From the NCBI GenBank assembly GCA_016291375.1, contig JAEEXE010000031.1:1-33133 (forward strand): a stretch of DNA of 33,133 nucleotides, given 5' to 3'. Positions 1-5,092 of the stretch are shown one piece after another. The stretch comes from Butyrivibrio sp. Lineage in GTDB: Bacteria > Bacillota > Clostridia > Lachnospirales > Lachnospiraceae. Below the pieces are notes generated by a model. It was not told the origin of the DNA. It did not search any database and was given only the letters and a program-made list of their open reading frames with translations. Every line of letters starts with the position of its first letter. The first letter of the stretch is position 1. A program made the translations under genes and the position numbers.

Positions 1-294
1 TTCGTAGCCTGTTATGTCGTTGAAGCCGTTGATGTCTCGGTCCTGGCGGTCGAAGATGTCCTGCCATTCTTCGGAGGCTTCGCCGCAGAAGGCGATGTTC
101 TTGCAGCCTCTTGTGAATATGAGATCTGCCATGTTCCTAATGAAGGTGGTCTCTGCCATGTCGTCTGTGATGATGATGACGGTGTGACCTGACAGGTCGC
201 CATAGTTTCTGTTTGATGAGAAGGCTCTTTTGCCAAGGATCTCATATGTAACATTATATCGTAAATAGTGGTCGGTATATAGTAGTTGAGTCAT
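1..294 (-). CDS. Hypothetical protein, partial (N-terminal 98 residues)
   Basis: An open frame starts at the ATG at 294 and runs off the left edge without a stop. It begins MTQLLYTDHYLRYNVTYEIL. A good ribosome site (AAAGGAGG, complement of about 301-308) lies 6 bases before this ATG, which decides the start. The visible part is hydrophilic, with one short hydrophobic strand (HTVIIITDD, about residues 37-45) and no signal peptide. The alternating sheet/helix pattern and the ITDDMAET segment suggest a small cytosolic alpha/beta protein, but I do not recognise the family. The minus-strand frame reported at 12-254 is a different frame with biased composition and is not the gene. Confidence 0.6.
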   Translation of the reverse strand, partial: MTQLLYTDHYLRYNVTYEILGKRAFSSNRNYGDLSGHTVIIITDDMAETTFIRNMADLIFTRGCKNIAFCGEASEEWQDIFDRQDRDINGFNDITGYE

Positions 295-373
295 AGGGTA
301 CCTCCTTTCGGTTAATACCATTAGACCACAGATGCTGTACTATAAATCGCCCACACTATATTTTGTAGCGAAC

Positions 374-413
374 GCAAAAAAGAGCCCCCAGGTGTTGTGC
401 CAAGAGCTCTTTT
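374..413 (-). terminator. Rho-independent terminator after the flavin reductase gene
   Basis: An 8-bp stem (AAAAGAGC with GCTCTTTT) encloses a loop of about 20 bases. On the minus strand it is followed by a run of six T. It lies about 75 bases past the stop codon of the flavin reductase gene. Confidence 0.6.
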
Positions 414-485
414 ACGACATTTATTATGTCATCTATTATGACAATTTGCTAATCCTATTTTATGCCCGTTTCCGGCGATAATACA

Positions 486-1067
486 TTACTCTAATCCGGG
501 TTTGCAAAAGTCTCCTATCTCTCCAAGCATTTTTCCAATGCTGTGATATTTTCCGGAGTAAATAACGGGATCAAGAACTGTCAGATCAACATCGAATATA
601 TCTTTGGGCGAAAGTCTTTCATCGATCTGGATGTTGCAGATACGGCAAAAGAAGGTAGTGGAATCACCGGTTTCAACGCTTCTTACAACTTTACATTCAT
701 ATACCCATCTGCTCTCATCAAGGGTGGGTACGTCGATGACTTCTCCGCGGCTGACTCCATAGGGGATATCATTCTTTTTTCCATCCTTGGCATGCTTTGA
801 ACCGAAATAGTCCATAAGGGGAAGCATATCCCTACTAACGAGGTTTGCGCTAAGCACGCCGGTTCTGATCACATTAAGCTTTGTTCTTTTGGTTCCGAAC
901 ATGCTTATGACGAGGTAATATCCGTCATCTTCTCCTTGCGTGGCGCTAACCCAGGTGATCGGAGCAAAGTTATGTGTCCCATCTTCATTGTTTGTGCCAA
1001 TAATGAAAGAAGGCTGAACACACATCGAATATATTGGATCAACTGATTTTCTCTTGTGTTTTTGCAT
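486..1067 (-). CDS. Flavin reductase family protein (FMN-binding split barrel)
   Basis: This 193-residue protein matches flavin reductase-like (DIM6/NTAB) proteins in length and pattern. These are cytosolic proteins that bind FMN and commonly reduce flavin with NAD(P)H or act as flavoenzymes. Typical segments are the early FIIGTNNEDGTHNFAPITWVS region (residues about 21-41), the KLNVIRTGVLSANLVS segment (about 63-78), and the late PVIYSGKYHSIGKMLGEIG segment (about 167-185). There is no signal peptide or membrane span. A GGGG ribosome site lies about 11 bases before the ATG. It stands alone, with a terminator on each side. The physiological substrate cannot be told from the sequence. Confidence 0.85.
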   Translation of the reverse strand: MQKHKRKSVDPIYSMCVQPSFIIGTNNEDGTHNFAPITWVSATQGEDDGYYLVISMFGTKRTKLNVIRTGVLSANLVSRDMLPLMDYFGSKHAKDGKKNDIPYGVSRGEVIDVPTLDESRWVYECKVVRSVETGDSTTFFCRICNIQIDERLSPKDIFDVDLTVLDPVIYSGKYHSIGKMLGEIGDFCKPGLE

Positions 1068-1153
1068 GGTTCTTTATTCCCCTTTCTCGCTATAATTCTA
1101 TATTTTTGTAGCGAAAAAGCCAATCTGTTACGTGAAAAAATCTTTTTCTGGAC

Positions 1154-1190
1154 ACAAAAAAACAGGGAACGATATTTGTTCAATTCCCTG
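1154..1190 (-). terminator. Terminator or attenuator hairpin upstream of the flavin reductase gene
   Basis: CAGGGAA (1163-1169) pairs with TTCCCTG (1184-1190). On the minus strand the stem is followed by seven T. It lies about 90 bases before the flavin reductase start codon. It may end transcripts arriving from the antitoxin RNA region to the right, or act as an attenuator in the flavin reductase leader. Confidence 0.6.
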
Positions 1191-1236
1191 ATACTAATGT
1201 TGTCACTATAAAATAGAAGATGTATGCATAAATTAA

Positions 1237-1317
1237 GGGCACTGCCATACTGACGGCTACCGTAGCAGATAGCTTATGTCATTAAACTTTAACACATCAG
1301 TATGGGCTTACATGCCC
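1237..1317. other. Nested inverted repeat, possible structured RNA or remnant
   Basis: The outer arms GGGCA (1237-1241) and TGCCC (1313-1317) and the inner arms CCATACTGA (1245-1253) and TCAGTATGG (1297-1305) form a long hairpin with an internal loop on either strand. ATGGGC/GCCCAT (1302-1319) is a competing local hairpin. It does not match any riboswitch consensus I know, and no gene is visible in it. The rest of 1068-1380 holds no coding sequence I can support. Confidence 0.35.
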
Positions 1318-1325
1318 ATCAATTT

Positions 1326-1409
1326 CTACCCATTGTCACTGGCATGACTGGGCGGTTAAAATACTGCTCATAAATGGTGGCTAACTGTCTACCGGTAGCA
1401 CCTTTTCCA
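1326..1409 (-). ncRNA. Orphan antitoxin-like RNA (degenerate extra copy)
   Basis: A minus-strand promoter (-35 TTGACG, complement of 1439-1444; 17-base spacer; -10 TAGTAT, complement of 1416-1421) is identical in layout to the antitoxin RNA promoters of the two downstream copies. It would start near 1409 and first transcribe the CTACCGGTAG palindrome. Further left, 1326-1361 is a decayed copy of the shared toxin/antitoxin terminator; its left stem arm is largely lost. No toxin gene lies to its left, so this appears to be the remnant of a third unit. Expression is an inference. Confidence 0.35.
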
Positions 1410-1539
1410 ATTAATATACTAGCATTACCTCTCTATAGCGTCAAACATATATTCATTCTTGGACGGATCACCATCGCTTCTGTTTGTGAAGAAAGGTCTT
1501 TTGCCATAATAAATTTTTCTATTTGGATCCAATATTTAA

Positions 1540-1568
1540 TTGACTATCGAATATGTGTTCGATATAAT
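1540..1568 (+). promoter_or_regulatory. Toxin promoter, copy 1, with LexA-like box in the spacer
   Basis: TTGACT (1540-1545) and a perfect TATAAT (1563-1568) are 17 bases apart. The spacer holds CGAATATGTGTTCG (1548-1561) inside the longer palindrome ATCGAA-N6-TTCGAT. It fits the Gram-positive LexA/DinR consensus CGAACRNRYGTTYC at 12 of 14 positions. A repressor bound here would block RNA polymerase, so induction by DNA damage is expected. The binding protein is inferred. Confidence 0.75.
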
Positions 1569-1682
1569 TATTTTCGGTGCTACCAGTATTAACGGTAGGC
1601 GGTTAGTCCTTTTCCAGAGGACTGTGACCTCTGTTTATCATAGAAATCTCTTGCGAGAAATCTTTGTTGGAGGTACTTGCTT

Positions 1683-1784
1683 ATGCTCACCATCAGTGAC
1701 CTTATCGCAGTGCTTGCGCTGTGTGCGACTTTTTTTAGTCTTGGTTACATGTTTGGACGGCATGATTCCAAGACACAAAAATAA
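1683..1784 (+). CDS. Candidate type I toxin, 33-residue membrane peptide (copy 1)
   Basis: The ATG at 1683 follows GGAGGT (1669-1674) by 8 bases and opens a 33-codon frame ending in TAA at 1782-1784. The peptide begins MLTISDLIAVLALCATFFSL and ends with a charged tail containing GRHDSK. It has a polar N-terminus, one membrane helix (about residues 7-24), and a charged C-terminus. This is the architecture of small holin-like/TxpA-type type I toxins that damage or depolarise the membrane. The leader is highly structured: AGTCCT/AGGACT competes with CAGAGG/CCTCTG, and ACCTC (1627-1631) can mask the GAGGT of the ribosome site. A convergent antisense RNA overlaps its 3' end. Family membership rests on architecture and context, not on a clear homologue. 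Confidence 0.75.
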   Translation: MLTISDLIAVLALCATFFSLGYMFGRHDSKTQK

Positions 1785-1869
1785 CCGCCCATTGTCCGGC
1801 AAGACTGAGCGGTTATTCTAATAACTAAACATTCTTGGGGCTAACCGTCTACCGGTAGCACCTTTTTCA
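1776..1869 (-). ncRNA. Predicted antisense antitoxin RNA for toxin copy 1
   Basis: The minus-strand promoter has -35 TTGACG (complement of 1899-1904), a 17-base spacer and -10 TAGTAT (complement of 1876-1881), giving a start near 1869. The RNA would run about 94 bases through the CTACCGGTAG palindrome and end at the hairpin 1780-1817, which on this strand is followed by five T. It is fully complementary to the last bases and 3' UTR of the toxin mRNA. Its terminator arm carries the same GGCGGTTA as the toxin mRNA leader, so it can compete with the mRNA's own 5'-3' pairing. No protein is encoded. Confidence 0.65.
1780..1817. terminator. Shared bidirectional terminator, copy 1
   Basis: AATAACCGC (1780-1788) pairs perfectly with GCGGTTATT (1809-1817). 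The T run is strong on the minus (antitoxin) strand and weak on the plus strand. The stem starts within the last codons of the toxin gene. Confidence 0.8.
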
Positions 1870-1993
1870 ATTAATATACTATCATTACCTCTCTATATCG
1901 TCAAACATATATTTTTGACAGATCGCCATCGCTTCTGTTTGTGAAGAAAGGTCTTTTGCCGTAATATTTTTTCTATTTAGATCCAATATTTAA

Positions 1994-2022
1994 TTGACTA
2001 TCGAATATGTGTTCGATATAAT
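1994..2022 (+). promoter_or_regulatory. Toxin promoter, copy 2, with LexA-like box
   Basis: TTGACT (1994-1999), 17 bases, TATAAT (2017-2022). The spacer palindrome at 2002-2015 is identical to that of copy 1. It is fully preserved although bases a few positions away differ between the copies. Confidence 0.75.
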
Positions 2023-2136
2023 TGTTTTCGGTGCTACCAGTAATAACGGTAGGCGGTTAGTCCTTTCCCAGAGGACTGTGACCTCTGTTTATCATAGAAA
2101 TCTCTTACGAGAAATCTTTGTTGGAGGTACTTGCTT

Positions 2137-2238
2137 ATGCTCACCATCAGTGACCTTATCGCAGTGCTTGCACTGTGTGCGACTTTTTTTAGTCTTGGTT
2201 ACATGTTTGGAAAGCATGATTCCAAGACACAAAAATAA
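2137..2238 (+). CDS. Candidate type I toxin, 33-residue membrane peptide (copy 2)
   Basis: The ATG at 2137 follows GGAGGT (2123-2128) by 8 bases, and TAA is at 2236-2238. The peptide differs from copy 1 only by Lys for Arg at residue 26 (GKHDSK instead of GRHDSK). The membrane helix and charged tail are unchanged, and at least one other difference between the genes is silent, consistent with selection on both. The leader again has GGCGGTTA (2052-2059), complementary to TAACCGCC (2236-2243) at the 3' end. A long alternative frame at 1994-2260 crosses promoter and leader and is not the product. Confidence 0.75.
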   Translation: MLTISDLIAVLALCATFFSLGYMFGKHDSKTQK

Positions 2239-2321
2239 CCGCCACAGCCGGGTAAGTTGAGCGGTTATTCTAACCATTTAACATTCTTTGGGCTAACCGT
2301 CTACCGGTAGCACCTTTAACT
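2230..2321 (-). ncRNA. Predicted antisense antitoxin RNA for toxin copy 2
   Basis: The minus-strand promoter TTGACG (complement of 2351-2356), 17-base spacer, and TAGCAT (complement of 2328-2333) lies in the partial third repeat. The RNA would start near 2321, copy CTACCGGTAG, and end after the hairpin at 2234-2269, which is followed by five T. The -10 differs from copy 1 (TAGCAT versus TAGTAT) and upstream sequence has diverged, so its strength may differ. Confidence 0.6.
2234..2269. terminator. Shared bidirectional terminator, copy 2
   Basis: AATAACCGC (2234-2242) pairs with GCGGTTATT (2261-2269). The loop differs from copy 1 while the stem is conserved. The T run is on the minus strand. 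Confidence 0.8.
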
Positions 2322-2430
2322 AATATAATGCTATCATCAAAACTCGTAATCGTCAATTCAATAATTAAGGTATGCGTGAAAATTCGAGATAGTTGGTTTG
2401 CTATCTATCCAATAAATCCTTTAAGTGATG

Positions 2431-2472
2431 TAATGACAACGTGTTGACATTAACCGAACTATTGCATATTAT
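2431..2472 (+). promoter_or_regulatory. relB-yafQ promoter with probable autoregulatory operator
   Basis: TTGACA (2444-2449), 17 bases, TATTAT (2467-2472). An imperfect 22-bp palindrome at 2431-2452 (TAATG, CAAC, GTTG, CATTA blocks) overlaps the -35. This is where a RelB-type antitoxin would be expected to repress its own operon. Confidence 0.65.
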
Positions 2473-2495
2473 ATAATCAATAGGAGGTAAAGAAA

Positions 2496-2768
2496 ATGGC
2501 TACTACAAATTTAAATATTCGTACAGATAAAGAAATAAAAGATAAGGCAGAACTTATCTTTTCTGAACTTGGTCTAAATATGACTACTGCTATAAATGTT
2601 TTTCTCAGGACAACCATACGTGAGAATGGTATACCTTTTGATCTTAAGCTAGATATTCCAAATGCAACAACTGCCGCTGCTATAAAAGAAGGCAAAAAAA
2701 TTGCATCTGATAAGAAAGTCAAGGGATATAAGGATATGAAGGAACTCAGAAAGGCTCTTGACGTATGA
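2496..2768 (+). CDS. relB: RelB/DinJ family type II antitoxin
   Basis: This 90-residue protein has the N-terminal ribbon-helix-helix of RelB/DinJ antitoxins (TTNLNIRTDKEIKDKAELIF, then LNMTTAINVFLRTTIRENGIPF, about residues 4-49). A charged C-terminal half is expected to wrap the toxin. It binds DNA as a dimer and neutralises the downstream toxin. The ribosome site AGGAGG lies just before the ATG. The gene overlaps the toxin gene by 4 bases (ATGA), the usual coupling. It follows directly after the type I array, so two unrelated toxin-antitoxin types are adjacent. Confidence 0.9.
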   Translation: MATTNLNIRTDKEIKDKAELIFSELGLNMTTAINVFLRTTIRENGIPFDLKLDIPNATTAAAIKEGKKIASDKKVKGYKDMKELRKALDV

Positions 2769-3046
2769 AATATGAAGTAAAGTTTACTACTCAATTCAAA
2801 AAAGATCTTAAGCTTGCGAAGAAGCAGAAAAAGAATCTGGATATTCTCTTTGATGTCATTGATAAATTGGCCAATGGAAAAAAATTGGATTCCAAATATC
2901 GTGATCACGATCTTTCAGGTGATTACGCCGGAACCCGAGAATGTCATATTGAGCCCGATTGGCTTCTTGTATATGAGATAAGAGATGATGTTTTGGTTCT
3001 TATGCTATATAGACTTGGATCTCATTCTGAACTATTTAAGAAATGA
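2765..3046 (+). CDS. yafQ: YafQ family mRNA interferase toxin
   Basis: This 93-residue RelE-superfamily protein is of the YafQ branch, which cuts mRNA in the ribosome. The YafQ catalytic pattern is intact: His48 in RDHDLSG, His61 and Asp65 in ECHIEPDW, and His87 in GSHSELF. These correspond to His50, His63, Asp67 and His87 of the E. coli enzyme. Arg58 and Arg83 are also present. It lacks its own ribosome site and depends on translational coupling to the antitoxin gene. The toxin looks active. Confidence 0.92.
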   Translation: MKYEVKFTTQFKKDLKLAKKQKKNLDILFDVIDKLANGKKLDSKYRDHDLSGDYAGTRECHIEPDWLLVYEIRDDVLVLMLYRLGSHSELFKK

Positions 3047-3051
3047 TTACT

Positions 3052-3080
3052 GATATGATCTCCTAAAAGGAGATCATATC
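3052..3080. terminator. Bidirectional terminator between yafQ and the convergent secreted-protein gene
   Basis: A perfect 12-bp stem (GATATGATCTCC with GGAGATCATATC) has a 5-base loop. It lies 6 bases past the yafQ stop and 26 bases past the end of the convergent gene. Confidence 0.8.
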
Positions 3081-3105
3081 TAGTATTAAATATATAATAT
3101 TTTTC

Positions 3106-3645
3106 TTATTCACCAACATACTTAACTGTGCTGACGACCTGCTTATATATTTCTTCGCCGCCCTGAGCTTCTGTCATATGTCCGAGGGTAAAGAATCTTG
3201 AGGTTGTGTCTTTATCCAGGTAGATGGTGAAGTACCAGTCGGAGTCATCATCGATCTTGACTGTCTTGGTGACAAGGGTGTCATTTGGAACGTCAATGAC
3301 AGTTACTCCTTTGGAGTTTAGGGTAAGTCCTTTTTTGTAGCTGCGCACCAGCTGCGATAGGCACCAGTCCACGTATTGTCCGGAGTTATCCTGAATCTTT
3401 TTCTTATCAGCTTCTGAAATGATTGTGTTATCGATTTGCTCTTTGGGAGCGATCAGCACGATGTTGGCATCTTTATCGCCAAATGCCACGAACTCAGGAT
3501 CGCTTTCGTCCATTATGTAGTCTCCGGGGTACTCAAAAGAAAAGCCGATGCACTGGGCTTCACGGCTCTCTGGTTGCTGCACTCCTGCCCCCATTATCAT
3601 CAGGGTGCTTGTGATTGTTATGATTGCTATTATACTTTTTTTCAT
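3106..3645 (-). CDS. Secreted or surface protein of unknown function
   Basis: The start at 3645 gives 179 residues beginning MKKSIIAIITITSTLMIMGA, a clear signal peptide with a cleavage site near AGVQ and no lipobox cysteine. A longer frame to 3756 would overlap the ATPase gene and bury the signal, and AAAGGA lies before the 3645 ATG. The mature part (CIGFSFEYPGDYIM, then VAFGDKDANIVLIAP, and a late WYFTIYLDKDTTSRFFTLGHM) resembles small extracytoplasmic PsbP-like or lipoprotein-like folds. I cannot name the family. A TGCTATAAT extended -10 (complement of 3679-3687) lies about 34 bases upstream of the start codon. Confidence 0.7.
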   Translation of the reverse strand: MKKSIIAIITITSTLMIMGAGVQQPESREAQCIGFSFEYPGDYIMDESDPEFVAFGDKDANIVLIAPKEQIDNTIISEADKKKIQDNSGQYVDWCLSQLVRSYKKGLTLNSKGVTVIDVPNDTLVTKTVKIDDDSDWYFTIYLDKDTTSRFFTLGHMTEAQGGEEIYKQVVSTVKYVGE

Positions 3646-3649
3646 TGTC

Positions 3650-3702
3650 TTTAGTCCTTTTATAAGGGTTTTGACGATATTATAGCACATTTTAGGACTA
3701 AA
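3650..3702 (-). promoter_or_regulatory. Promoter of the secreted-protein gene flanked by an inverted repeat
   Basis: An extended -10 TGCTATAAT (TATAAT is the complement of 3679-3684) sits between the arms TTTAGTCCT (3650-3658) and AGGACTAAA (3694-3702). The right arm contains the ATPase stop codon. The TTAGTC/GACTAA core is the same half-site as in the three palindromes before the ATPase gene, so shared control is possible. Confidence 0.45.
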
Positions 3703-4930
3703 TATAATTAATCGGTAACGCGACAAGGTTGTCTCTAAGATATGTCTTTTTATCAATCAGGCACAGTACCGCTCCCAGCCCTCTCTTTTTATCAGGGATC
3801 TTGTCAAGCACTATGTTTGTTCCTCCCATTGATGCCTTGGGGTTTCCTGTCATCTTGATCTCAATGGGGTATAACATACCGTTTTCTTCAATGATCAGGT
3901 CTATCTCATTGTCTTTTGAAGCGTTTTTGTCCTTGCCTCTATAGTAAAAAACACTGAATCTGTAATCCATTCCTTCGTTGGAAAAAGATTTAAGAACTTC
4001 GGATACAACGTATGTCTCAAACATGTTTCCTGCGACTGCGCTGTTTTTAAGTGCATCGACGGTCAGCCACCTGGTTAGATAGCATGCAAGGCCTGTGTCT
4101 TTGAAGTATATCTTTGGAGTTTTGATTGCCCTTGATAAAGCACCGGACGCATAGGGCTGCAAGAGGAACACTATTCCGGTTCTTTCCAAAATGGAAATCC
4201 AGTTCTTGATAGTTGGTTCCGATACTCCCACATCACTTGCAATATTGGCATAGTTAAGCAGTTCCCCGGTCCTTGCTGCAACTGCTGTGAGGAACTTTAG
4301 GAATGTGATGCTGTCCGCCGTTATGAGTTCATTGATATCTCTTTCAAGATATGTGTCAACGTAAGATGAATAATAGTCCTGCCAATCCCGCTCTGTATCG
4401 TAAAGCTCAGGATATGAGCCTCTGTGAATCATTTCCCAGATATTGTCGTAACTTACAAGCTCTTTTTCCCTTGCCTTGAGGTATTCATCTGTGGGGACAA
4501 AGTGTTTATTGAATTTCACAGAGTGAATCTCTCTAAGAGACAAGCCGGAAAGTTCCAGTATTGATACTCTCCCCGCCAGAGATTCGCTCATTCCCTTCAT
4601 AAGTTCCAGTTTCTGTGATCCGGAAAAGATGAATTGACCACGCTCATCAGATTCATCAACAAGTATCTTAATGTCCTCAAGGATTGCATTCTCTTTTTGG
4701 ACTTCGTCAATGAAAAGTGGACGGGGATTGTTCATAAAGAATAGCTTGGGCTCGTCCTTGGCCTGCAAGCGTGTCATTTTATCGTCAAAAGAGACTCTGT
4801 TGTAATCTTCAAATTGGTGCTTTATAAGGGTGGATTTTCCAACTTGTCTTGCTCCTGTCAAAAGCAGACATTTGCTGGATGTCACTCTTTTCTTGAGTAT
4901 ATCTGTAATTGAACGTTCTATATATGACAT
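3698..4930 (-). CDS. AAA_14/DUF4143 family ATPase
   Basis: This 410-residue protein has the usual length of the family. Walker A is GARQVGKST (residues 26-34) and Walker B is PLFIDEVQ (about 71-78). The sensor-like FIFSGSQ follows at about 99-105. The C-terminal half is the DUF4143 part, with a helix-turn-helix-like segment (NYANIASDVGVSEPTIKNWISIL, about 227-249) and a nuclease-like core ending in NEIDLIIEENGMLYPIEIKM. That last segment has the D...ExK pattern of PD-(D/E)XK folds. The role of the family is unsettled. The proteins are abundant in anaerobes and archaea and occur in variable genome regions. The gene has its own promoter with three palindromic sites, suggesting tight control. 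Confidence 0.88.
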   Translation of the reverse strand: MSYIERSITDILKKRVTSSKCLLLTGARQVGKSTLIKHQFEDYNRVSFDDKMTRLQAKDEPKLFFMNNPRPLFIDEVQKENAILEDIKILVDESDERGQFIFSGSQKLELMKGMSESLAGRVSILELSGLSLREIHSVKFNKHFVPTDEYLKAREKELVSYDNIWEMIHRGSYPELYDTERDWQDYYSSYVDTYLERDINELITADSITFLKFLTAVAARTGELLNYANIASDVGVSEPTIKNWISILERTGIVFLLQPYASGALSRAIKTPKIYFKDTGLACYLTRWLTVDALKNSAVAGNMFETYVVSEVLKSFSNEGMDYRFSVFYYRGKDKNASKDNEIDLIIEENGMLYPIEIKMTGNPKASMGGTNIVLDKIPDKKRGLGAVLCLIDKKTYLRDNLVALPINYI

Positions 4931-4942
4931 GGCCGCTCCTTT

Positions 4943-5085
4943 CTCGACTAATCTAAAGTCTAATTTTATTTTAGTCGAGATTTTTTACAATGTCAATGTG
5001 ACTAATCCAAAGTCTGATTTTAGATTAGTCGGAATATAGGGTGATAAAAATACGACTAATCTAAAGTCCCATTTTAGATTAGTCG
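4943..5085. repeat. Three palindromic iterons at exact 54-bp spacing before the ATPase gene
   Basis: Palindromes at 4943-4979, 5000-5031 and 5053-5085 share GACTAATC...GATTAGTC arms, and their GACTAA motifs start at 4946, 5000 and 5054. The rightmost copy has perfect 13-bp arms around a 7-base centre. The copy nearest the gene deviates where it includes the -10. They look like operator sites, and the copy next to the kinase stop codon may also serve as that operon's terminator. Confidence 0.85.
4968..4996 (-). promoter_or_regulatory. Promoter of the DUF4143 ATPase gene
   Basis: On the minus strand TTGACA (complement of 4991-4996), 17 bases, TAAAAT (complement of 4968-4973). The first palindrome (4943-4979) covers the -10 and start region, so a protein bound there would repress. 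Confidence 0.7.
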
Positions 5086-5092
5086 CCATTCA

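Larger units (their letters stand above)
1381..2320. repeat. Tandem duplication of about 455 bp (two full units plus a partial third)
   Basis: Unit 1 starts at 1381, unit 2 at 1841, and a partial third start lies at 2293-2316. All begin with CTAACYGTCTACCGGTAGCACC. The units stay about 95 percent alike over promoter, leader, peptide gene and terminator. Most differences fall between the antitoxin and toxin promoters and after the terminator. Within each unit, the start motif recurs inverted at the 5' end of the toxin mRNA (about 1576-1606 and 2030-2060). The unit is best read as a duplicated type I toxin-antitoxin module. Confidence 0.9.

Noticed and set aside
12..254. Minus-strand frame of 80 codons at the left edge
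   Set aside because: Ser/Thr-rich shadow frame; the frame starting at 294 has the ribosome site and a normal composition.
1154..1317. FMN riboswitch upstream of the flavin reductase gene
   Set aside because: The conserved RFN element sequence is absent; only simple nested hairpins are seen.
1374..2260. Plus-strand frames at 1374-1592, 1540-1821 and 1994-2260
   Set aside because: They run through promoter, leader and peptide gene in the wrong frame and have no ribosome sites. The real small genes are at 1683-1784 and 2137-2238.
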